Assembly: GCA_028285165.1 (NCBI GenBank) | Contig: JANQQB010000277.1 | Location: forward strand, 1-59,418 | Reading direction: 5' to 3' | Length of the DNA: 59,418 nucleotides | Source of the DNA: Rhodobiaceae bacterium | GTDB taxonomy: Bacteria > Pseudomonadota > Alphaproteobacteria > Rhizobiales > JANQQB01 | Shown here: positions 53,933-59,418 of the stretch, in pieces | Numbering within the stretch: position 1 is the first letter of the stretch | How the letters are laid out: each line of letters starts with the position of its first letter | The notes under the pieces: generated by a model | The model's input: only the letters and a program-made list of their open reading frames with translations | The model's database searches: none | Told to the model about the DNA's origin: nothing | Translations under genes and position numbers: made by a program

Positions 53933-54469
53933 TCAGAGTATCCGGCGAAGTGTCTGCTTTTTATCGATAAACTGGTGTTTCAGTGCGGCCCCAGCATGCA
54001 GGGCCACGATCGCGATCAGCGCGTAGGAAAACCACGCATGCACGTCGATCGATACATCCCGCAGCCATTCCGAACTGCGGTAGAGCGCGGGGATCTCGAA
54101 CAGCCCGAACATGGAGACACCCTCGCCCTTGACGGTCGTCTGCAGGTATCCGGTCACCGGGATGACGAACATCGACACCAGCAGAATTGTGTGCACGACG
54201 CGAGCGCCGAGCTTTTCAAGCGGTTTCAGATCCGCCTGTAACGGCGGTGGTCGGGACACGGCGTGCCAGATGAGCTTCAGGGCCGCGACCGCGAACACGA
54301 CGATGCCAAGGGCCTTATGGAGGTTCGGCGCCGCGTAGTAATATCGCGAATAGAAGCTCAGATCGACCATCCACCAGCCGAGCCAAATGAGAAAAATGAT
54401 GCAAAGGGCGATCGCCCAATGCACCATTTTGCTTACGAGGCCGTAGGATTCCGTGGAATTCGCCAGCAC
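53933..54469 (-). CDS. Cytochrome b561
   Basis: This 178-aa membrane protein has four hydrophobic helices and haem-ligand-type histidines in KMVHWAIALCII, APNLHKALGIV, IDVHAWFSYALIA and VALHAGAALKHQF. It belongs to the CybB branch of inner-membrane quinol-linked b-type cytochromes. It is encoded directly after a yceI gene (8 bases), the common pairing. Together they may move electrons to, or protect, periplasmic isoprenoid-linked redox compounds. Confidence 0.92.
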   Translation of the reverse strand: MLANSTESYGLVSKMVHWAIALCIIFLIWLGWWMVDLSFYSRYYYAAPNLHKALGIVVFAVAALKLIWHAVSRPPPLQADLKPLEKLGARVVHTILLVSMFVIPVTGYLQTTVKGEGVSMFGLFEIPALYRSSEWLRDVSIDVHAWFSYALIAIVALHAGAALKHQFIDKKQTLRRIL

Positions 54470-54477
54470 GGTTTCGA

Positions 54478-55068
54478 CTACTTGTCCTTGATGGCTTCGA
54501 TGAAGAGGCTGACTTCAACGATCTCGGCAAGCGGGCCAAGATTATAGTCCATGCCCCAGTCCGCGCGCTTCAGATCGAAGCTGCCTTCAAAGCCGGCCCG
54601 ATACCCGCCCCACGGATCCGCACCTTCGCCGATCTTCTTGATTTCAAAGGTAATCGGCTTGGTCACGCCGAGCAGCGTGAGATTGCCGCTGAGCGTACCG
54701 CCCTCTTCGTTGCCCTCGTAGCCCGTGCTCTCGAACTTCGCGGTCGGGAATTCGTCGACATTGAAGAAGTCGGCACTTCTCAGGTGCTTGTCGCGATCGG
54801 CCCAATTGGTGTCGATGCTCGTGGTATCGATGGTGATGTTGATGCTCTGAGCCTCCGGTCCCTTGCTCGGATCGTAGTTCATCGTTCCTTCGAACTTGTT
54901 GAACTGGCCAGGCAGCCACGACATGCCGAGATGTTTGGTGCGGAACTGGATGAACGAATGCGACAGGTCGACCGTGTACGACTCGGCCGCCGCGAACGTA
55001 GCGGTCGCGCACAACATGCCGGCCGAGACAAATGAGAAGAGCGCCTTTTTGAGAGACTTAGATGCCAT
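54478..55068 (-). CDS. YceI family periplasmic lipid-binding protein
   Basis: This 196-aa protein has a signal peptide (residues about 1-27, ending AAA) and the YceI beta-barrel pattern: YTVDLSHSFIQFRTKHLGMSW, FNKFEGTMNYD, IDTTSIDTNWADRDKHLRSADFFNVDEFP and GVTKPITFEI. Family members bind polyisoprenoid lipids. Start 55068 (MASKSLKK) has GAAGGAA upstream. It is first in the yceI-cytb561 operon and is divergent from a LysR gene. Confidence 0.94.
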   Translation of the reverse strand: MASKSLKKALFSFVSAGMLCATATFAAAESYTVDLSHSFIQFRTKHLGMSWLPGQFNKFEGTMNYDPSKGPEAQSINITIDTTSIDTNWADRDKHLRSADFFNVDEFPTAKFESTGYEGNEEGGTLSGNLTLLGVTKPITFEIKKIGEGADPWGGYRAGFEGSFDLKRADWGMDYNLGPLAEIVEVSLFIEAIKDK

Positions 55069-55158
55069 GGTTGTTCCTTCCATCCTGCTGATCGTCGATC
55101 ACCTGTGTCCGTTTAGGTAGATCGTGCACTCGTGTTGTTCAAATTGCCATTTCGCAGT

Positions 55159-55184
55159 AATGTCGTGCAATTATGCACGACATT
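55159..55184. promoter_or_regulatory. Perfect inverted repeat spanning the lysR start codon
   Basis: Arms AATGTCGTGCA and TGCACGACATT (11 bases each, perfect) flank ATTA. The lysR start codon at 55173 lies inside the repeat and no Shine-Dalgarno sequence precedes it. As DNA it would be an ideal LysR dimer site (T-N11-A type); as RNA it would bury the start codon. The divergent yceI start is about 90 bases away. Confidence 0.7.
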
Positions 55185-56087
55185 GACTGGAATGCTCTCA
55201 AGTACATCCTGAAAGTCGCCGAAACCCGGTCGACAGCCAGTGCGGCCAAGGCATTGGGCGTCAACCCAACAACCGTCATGCGCAAGATCACCGCGTTCGA
55301 GCAGCGTTCCGGGCTCCGTCTGTTCCGGCGCAAGCAGACCGGATACGAGACGACGCTCGAATGCGACACGCTCGTCGACCAGATAAGGCGCATGGAGGAT
55401 CGGGCAAGCATTATCCAGGGCGAAATCCTCGGGCTCGAGAACGTGGTGCGCGGCACGCTTACCGTGTCGACGACGGATTCCGTCATGACCGCCGTGCTGG
55501 GACCTTGCTTTGCCGCTTTCACCGAGCGAAACCCGACAATCGCGCTGACCGTTTCGGTCTCTACAGACCGGGTCAACCTGAACCGCAAGGATGCCGACAT
55601 CGCCCTGCGTGGTGGCGTCACTGCCCCACAGAACACTGCCAAGGCTTTGTCGGGACTATCGTTTTGCGTCTATCTCGACCGCGGAATACAGGCTGACTGG
55701 CAAGGATCGGCGTTGCGCGATCTGCCATGGATCGCGCCAGGCGGCGGACTGAAGCGATCGACGGTTCATGACTGGATGAAAGCCCATGTGCCGCCGTCCC
55801 GTGTCAGGATCACGGCCGACACATTCCAGACCGCGCGCACGCTCGCCGAAAGCGGCATCGGAGCAGCGGTCTTGCCGTGCTGCCTCGGCGATACCGCACC
55901 GCGCCTGTCACGTTTCGGTGATCCCATCCAGGAAATTCAATCGACCTTATGGATTATGGTCGCAGCCGACCTGGAGGAAGCCCCGAGGGCCCGGCTTTTC
56001 GTCGATCACATGGAAAACGCGATCGGCGAGTACAGGGACCTAATGGAAGGCAAATGTCCGGCCGACAGGCCGTCCGACGCTTCCTGA
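55173..56087 (+). CDS. LysR family transcriptional regulator
   Basis: This 304-aa protein has the N-terminal helix-turn-helix DWNALKYILKVAETRSTASAAKALGVNPTTVMRKITAFE, followed by the effector domain (LTVSTTDSVMTAVLGPCF; DADIALRGG; TLAESGIGAAVLPCCLGD). It is divergent from yceI-cytochrome b561 and is the probable regulator of that operon. The start lies within a perfect inverted repeat. The end is convergent with a Gln/Arg-rich hypothetical gene. Confidence 0.92.
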   Translation: MHDIDWNALKYILKVAETRSTASAAKALGVNPTTVMRKITAFEQRSGLRLFRRKQTGYETTLECDTLVDQIRRMEDRASIIQGEILGLENVVRGTLTVSTTDSVMTAVLGPCFAAFTERNPTIALTVSVSTDRVNLNRKDADIALRGGVTAPQNTAKALSGLSFCVYLDRGIQADWQGSALRDLPWIAPGGGLKRSTVHDWMKAHVPPSRVRITADTFQTARTLAESGIGAAVLPCCLGDTAPRLSRFGDPIQEIQSTLWIMVAADLEEAPRARLFVDHMENAIGEYRDLMEGKCPADRPSDAS

Positions 56088-56114
56088 CAGGCCTCAGACG
56101 CCTTGCAACGGCCT

Positions 56115-56537
56115 TTACGGAGACAGGCGGCGCTGCTGGTTGACGCGCCGCTGGTGGTCGAGATGCAATTGCTGTCCGCGCTGGCGGTGGCGAACGTTGT
56201 TCTGGTGACGCCGGATCGAATTGCGCTGGCCAAGGCGGGAATTGTTGAGGCTGTTTGCCCGGATCTGGCGGTTACGCTGGCGCTGAATGTCGCGCTGCCG
56301 CAGCCGATTGTTGAACTGTCGATCCTGCTGGTATTGCCGCTGCAGCGATCGTTCCTGGCGCAGGGTCGTACCGCGCCTTTGGATGTCCCGGGCACGCTCC
56401 TGCTGCAGATCGCTGGCCACGGTTCCGCGGCTTGACGAACGCGGGCTGGTCTGGGCGATTGCGGTCGAGGCCGCAAACCACCCTGCCAATACAATCGCGA
56501 TCAATCCTGCAACAACCGATCCGGGCGCACGTGGCAT
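56115..56537 (-). CDS. Secreted Gln/Arg-rich basic protein of unknown function
   Basis: Not recognised. The 140-aa protein has a clean signal peptide (hydrophobic 9-27, AIAQ cleavage-like). The mature part is dominated by Gln, Arg and Asn, with repeated QR, RQ and NR pairs, e.g. QRDIQRQRNRQIRANS, and no Cys. It should be highly charged and disordered, able to bind acidic polymers or membranes. It stands alone, convergent with lysR. Low complexity rather than homology supports it, but the codon pattern and signal peptide look real. Confidence 0.6.
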   Translation of the reverse strand: MPRAPGSVVAGLIAIVLAGWFAASTAIAQTSPRSSSRGTVASDLQQERARDIQRRGTTLRQERSLQRQYQQDRQFNNRLRQRDIQRQRNRQIRANSLNNSRLGQRNSIRRHQNNVRHRQRGQQLHLDHQRRVNQQRRLSP

Positions 56538-56784
56538 GACACGATCCTTTCATCGTCTCATGTGGGGTGTCGCGGATGCTTGTCCAACGCTGTCGGGCAA
56601 AGCGCCGCAAGTACCCGCGGCGGATGCCACCATCGGAAAGACGATCAACCGGCGAAGGATCGGCCCGGTGTTCGCACAGCCCTTGTGTCTGAATCCTGTC
56701 GCCCGTTTGACATGGATCTGGTTTCGCGTGCGGTTGAGCCAATAGACTCGCATCGCACAGATCATACCGCAGGAGCTGAAACCC

Positions 56785-57105
56785 ATGCCCCACGCCGCCA
56801 TCAAAGCCGCTTTGCTCGGTGGCCTGATTGTCTACAATGCCGGATCCGCCGGCGCCAGTCCGGCAGACGGCCAGGCGTTTGCCGAAGCCAATTGCGCGCG
56901 TTGCCACGCAATCGGGCGCGAGGGCGACAGTCCGCTTGCCGAAGCGCCGCCGTTTCGCGACCTGCACACGCTCTATCCGATCGAATCCCTCGCAGAGGCC
57001 TTTGCCGAAGGCATCGTCACCGGCCATCCGGACATGCCGGAATTCGAACTGGACGCCCAACAGATCGACGATGTCCTCTCCTATCTGAAGAGCCTGTCCC
57101 CATAG
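56785..57105 (+). CDS. Small periplasmic c-type cytochrome
   Basis: This 106-aa protein has a signal peptide (about 1-24) and a single haem-attachment motif CARCH, preceded by QAFAEANCARC as in class I cytochromes. The sixth-ligand methionine lies in GHPDMPEF, and the C-terminal helix is DDVLSYLKSL. It is a likely single-haem electron carrier. No oxidase or dehydrogenase is adjacent, so its partner is unknown. Confidence 0.9.
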   Translation: MPHAAIKAALLGGLIVYNAGSAGASPADGQAFAEANCARCHAIGREGDSPLAEAPPFRDLHTLYPIESLAEAFAEGIVTGHPDMPEFELDAQQIDDVLSYLKSLSP

Positions 57106-57401
57106 CTGCGACCGCCTCTGCGTATGAGGCCGCAGAAGGCACCGCAGTCAAGCGCAGCATCCATGCCCCACAAAAGACCAACCGGCATTGCCCGAACGCC
57201 GAACTCTGACACATAAGGCGCCACCAGGGTCCACAGATCTGACATGCCGGGAGCAAGCAAGGCGCCTGCTATCAGCCCGACGAGGCGGACGGTCGGTGTC
57301 GGCCCGTTGCGAAACGGGGGCTGGCACTTTGACCTATACGCAATACAGTGACTGGGACCGGCGTCGCGCCACATGCAATGACGCCGCTGCCGGAGATGAT
57401 T

Positions 57402-57872
57402 ATGCGGACCCTGATTGTCGGACTGACCTTGCTGATTTCGATGGCCGCCGCAGAGGCCGCCTGCGTAACCGGCGTACGCGCCAATGATGTCTTGAACATG
57501 CGGGAATTTCCCACCAACCAGGCGGCGATTGTCGGGGTGCTGGCACCGGCGGCGTGCGGCATCGACGTGTCCGGCCAATGCTCCGGAAACTGGTGCGTGG
57601 TCGCATTCAACGGCCTGTCCGGTTGGGTCAATATGCGATACATCGCCCGGGCCGCCGCGCCGGCACCCGGACCGGGCGGCCTGTGCGTGGTCGGCGTCGC
57701 CGGCAACGATCGCCTTAATGTGCGGGCGGGGCCAGGGTCGGGTCATGCGATCCTGGACTCTCTCTCCCCAAGGGCTTGCGGTGTCCGCCGGACCGGGCCG
57801 TGTTCCGGACGATGGTGCGAGATCGATACCGGCCGGTCGATCGGCTGGGTGAACATGCGCTATCTGCGCTAG
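57402..57872 (+). CDS. Secreted protein with two bacterial SH3 domains
   Basis: This 156-aa protein has a signal peptide (1-20) and two copies of an SH3-type module. The first is CVTGVRANDVLNMREFPTNQ to GLSGWVNMRYI, the second CVVGVAGNDRLNVRAGPGSG to SIGWVNMRYL. Each has conserved paired cysteines (such as AACGIDVSGQC) that probably form disulfides in the periplasm. Such proteins bind cell-wall peptides or act as wall-associated adaptors. Start 57402 has CGGAG six bases upstream; an ATG at 57396 is possible. Confidence 0.8.
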   Translation: MRTLIVGLTLLISMAAAEAACVTGVRANDVLNMREFPTNQAAIVGVLAPAACGIDVSGQCSGNWCVVAFNGLSGWVNMRYIARAAAPAPGPGGLCVVGVAGNDRLNVRAGPGSGHAILDSLSPRACGVRRTGPCSGRWCEIDTGRSIGWVNMRYLR

Positions 57873-57910
57873 CGAAGAGGTTGGAAGGGTAGTCGGCCGG
57901 GCACCGGGCA

Positions 57911-58450
57911 TCACCGTCCCTCCCCGGCCTTGTATCCCCAATGGCGGCACAGCAGATCGAGGTGGTCTCGCAACAGCCGTCCGTAATAGTCCAGCTCACG
58001 CTTTTTGGCCGGACGACCCAGAAACCGTTCGGCAGTCTGGCGCACCGACAACCGGTCGCCGCATACCAGGACGCAAACCGGGTATCCGATCTTGCCGAGT
58101 TCGCCGGCAAGCCGACCCAGTTCCCGCGCGGCATCGAGCCGGGCTTGCGGGACCGCGTCGGGCACCCGGCTCTCATCGACCCGGTCGCGCGTGATGTCGG
58201 GACTGCGAACCCCGGACAGGCCGGCACGCTCATAAATGGCGCGAAACCGTTCGGCCGCTTGCTTCTGCGCTTCGTCGATCTGGTCGCGGGCAAACATCTG
58301 GGCGATCGAGGATTCGCGGATGTTGACCTCGACCCGGATCGTACGCGGTCGGCGCGGCGACCCGCGTCGCGGCGGCGCCGCTTCCGGATCCTCGACCTCC
58401 GCGACCACCGGCTCTATGCCCTGCCTTCCAGCCTTCTGTTTCGCAGCCAT
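57911..58450 (-). CDS. DUF6456-like domain protein
   Basis: This 179-aa protein has a charged N-terminus (AAPPRRGSPRRPRTIR) and a helical domain ARDQIDEAQKQAAERFRAIYERAGLSG... followed by AARELGRLAGELGKIGYPVCVLVCGDRLSVRQTAERFLG and a C-terminal LDYYGRLLRDHLDLLCRHWG. The pattern matches the DUF6456 helical domain common in alphaproteobacteria, often in phage-like or regulatory contexts; function is unknown. Start 58450 has AGGAAC upstream. It is divergent from an S24 repressor-like gene, as in prophage control regions. Confidence 0.72.
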   Translation of the reverse strand: MAAKQKAGRQGIEPVVAEVEDPEAAPPRRGSPRRPRTIRVEVNIRESSIAQMFARDQIDEAQKQAAERFRAIYERAGLSGVRSPDITRDRVDESRVPDAVPQARLDAARELGRLAGELGKIGYPVCVLVCGDRLSVRQTAERFLGRPAKKRELDYYGRLLRDHLDLLCRHWGYKAGEGR

Positions 58451-58556
58451 GTATTTGTTCCTGTTTTGTTCCATTAACGCATGCAAAAGGGATAAAGCCA
58501 GCGCGTTCCATATGACGTCGCCGCCGCTCGTATGCAGTCACCGGTGTAAATTTTCT

Positions 58557-58575
58557 TGATGCACTCAATGTATCA
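58557..58575. promoter_or_regulatory. Operator-like repeat 1 upstream of S24 repressor gene
   Basis: TGATGCA, CTCAA and TGTATCA form an imperfect inverted repeat (six of seven pairs). It lies between the divergent DUF6456-like and S24-type genes. The half-site TGATGCA recurs in the repeat at 58614-58631. Confidence 0.5.
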
Positions 58576-58613
58576 TGCTAGTGGAAACGCGCAAGATACA
58601 TTCCACGAAAAAG

Positions 58614-58631
58614 TTGCATTTTATGATGCAA
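58614..58631. promoter_or_regulatory. Operator-like repeat 2 overlapping the S24 repressor start codon
   Basis: TTGCAT, TTTATG and ATGCAA form a perfect six-base inverted repeat that contains the likely start codons at 58623 and 58626. A dimeric repressor bound here would block its own transcription start, the classic lambda-CI-type autoregulation. Confidence 0.55.
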
Positions 58632-59324
58632 AAAGATCCTCAACACACCAGAAATGCGTTCAAGGACGCCCGTCTTGCCGCCGGCCTGACGCAGGAGGAC
58701 CTCGCGGACCGCGCGGGTGTCTCCCGCATCACGGTCAACCGGATCGAACGACGCGGTGTCCTGACCCACAAACAGGCCGAACTCTTTGCCCCCCTGCTCA
58801 ATGTCGATCCCCGGATGTTGATCCTGGGCGCCGTACCCTCGGACCGGTACGAAAGCATGCCCGGTGCGGTAACGGCGGTTCCGGTCATCGGCGAAGTCGC
58901 TGCCGGGATCTGGCTGGAGGTCGATGTTTTCGATGAACCGCGCTTCGATCCGGTCCCGGCCGTCCTGGACGATCGCTACCCGGCGGACAGCCAGTTCGCG
59001 CTTATCGTTCGCGGCCCATCGATCAACAAAACCGCGGAAGACGGCGCGATTTTGCTGTGTGTCTCGCTTGATTCCGGTCTGTCCATCAATGACGGGGATC
59101 TGGTCATTGTGGAGCGAACCCGTGCCCAGGGTGCGATGGTGGAAACCACCGCAAAATTCGTTCGACGCCTCAAGGACGGCTACGAGTTATGGCCGCATTC
59201 GACAGACCCGCGCTACCAGGAGCCGATCTTCATTTCGGAAGACGGCACCGACGGCGACGTGAGCATCGGGATCAAGGCCCGCGTCCTGTCGATCAACAGC
59301 GCTCCCCGGAGTCCCTGGTCCTAG
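58623..59324 (+). CDS. XRE helix-turn-helix / S24 peptidase-type repressor with Lys-to-Arg change
   Basis: This 233-aa protein has an N-terminal helix-turn-helix (FKDARLAAGLTQEDLADRAGVSRITVNRIE) and a C-terminal S24/LexA-like domain. An Ala94-Gly95 cleavage-type site (EVAAGIW) and the serine Ser133 (RGPSINKT) are present. The position of the catalytic lysine (VKRL in LexA) reads FVRRL, Arg181, so RecA-stimulated self-cleavage may not work. This is the layout of phage CI-type repressors. The gene is probably part of a prophage remnant or domesticated regulator. The ATG choice (58623 versus 58575 or 58626) is not certain. Confidence 0.85.
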   Translation: MMQKDPQHTRNAFKDARLAAGLTQEDLADRAGVSRITVNRIERRGVLTHKQAELFAPLLNVDPRMLILGAVPSDRYESMPGAVTAVPVIGEVAAGIWLEVDVFDEPRFDPVPAVLDDRYPADSQFALIVRGPSINKTAEDGAILLCVSLDSGLSINDGDLVIVERTRAQGAMVETTAKFVRRLKDGYELWPHSTDPRYQEPIFISEDGTDGDVSIGIKARVLSINSAPRSPWS

Positions 59325-59338
59325 AGTATCCGTTTTGA

Positions 59339-59418
59339 TCAAGTAGGAGATTTGGCCCATTTACGGTCGTCTCTGAGGAGCGCGTTTGCGAGGACGATAA
59401 GTTTTCGCATGATGGCTG
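59339..59418 (-). mobile_element. IS110-family transposase, C-terminal fragment (window edge)
   Basis: Translated leftward from the right edge, the sequence encodes AIMRKLIVLANALLRDDRKW followed by AKSPT and a stop. This is the characteristic C-terminus of IS110/IS1111-family (DEDD) transposases. The gene runs on beyond the window. It lies 14 bases after the S24 repressor stop codon, so an insertion or junction is right next to the repressor gene. No terminal inverted repeat can be judged from 80 bases. Confidence 0.8.

Overview
The window is a GC-rich, gene-dense chromosomal segment from an alphaproteobacterium, probably of the Hyphomicrobiales/Rhodospirillales type. This is inferred from the ureDABC-EFG order, the DUF6456-like protein, the TRAP and arginase/ornithine cyclodeaminase modules, the cytochrome b561-YceI pair and the abundance of Lrp, LysR, LacI and IclR regulators. 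No rRNA, tRNA or CRISPR array was seen. Almost all sequence is coding. The only sure mobile element is the 3' end of an IS110-type transposase at the right edge.

Layout. 1-6175: end of a sensor histidine kinase, then a complete urease operon (ureD, A, B, C, an ABM-domain gene, E, F, G). 6192-9922: an HD-GYP protein, an esterase-like hydrolase, and PhzF facing an ArsR regulator across a palindromic operator. 9942-17048: threonine catabolism (tdh-kbl) back to back with a TRAP transporter (dctPQM) and a MaoC-phosphotransacetylase fusion; a scrap of a lyase gene lies between them. 17109-24350: small membrane proteins, an AraC regulator, an SMR pump, a serine hydrolase, a DUF1989 carboxyguanidine-deiminase/urea-carboxylase-associated protein, a ketopantoate reductase-like protein and an AlkC-type DNA glycosylase. 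24363-28768: an amidase, a LuxR solo that keeps the acyl-homoserine-lactone-binding residues, and a divergent LuxR-type HTH fused to an alpha/beta hydrolase. 28880-36876: DUF3137-lemA, an MFS pump, a PPOX-fold protein, and a LacI regulator with a sugar/inositol-type dehydrogenase and isomerase; the same 14-bp operator occurs at both promoters. 36900-41351: rhodanese/FtrA-like pair, then a PdxA2-like dehydrogenase followed 3 bp later by a TIM-barrel/methylglyoxal-synthase-like fusion, and an SDR lacking its catalytic tyrosine. 41371-43936: Lrp-arginase-ornithine cyclodeaminase. 43955-50067: a membrane adenylate cyclase, a chemoreceptor with a clear terminator, and a class D beta-lactamase. 50088-53914: IclR divergent from a Rieske oxygenase and a glutamine-synthetase-like ligase, with two matching operators. 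53933-59418: cytochrome b561/YceI, a LysR gene whose start codon lies inside a perfect inverted repeat, a Gln/Arg-rich secreted protein, cytochrome c, a double SH3 protein, a DUF6456-like protein divergent from an S24 repressor, and the IS110 end.

How genes may work together. Nitrogen is a recurrent theme: arginase makes urea that the urease can hydrolyse, ornithine goes to proline, and the DUF1989 protein, the amidase and the glutamine-synthetase-like ligase add further C-N chemistry. The most unusual unit is the PdxA2 plus TIM/methylglyoxal-synthase-like fusion. PdxA2 enzymes yield dihydroxyacetone phosphate, the substrate of methylglyoxal synthase, so the two proteins may act in sequence; substitutions at two conserved positions leave the activity of the fused domain open.
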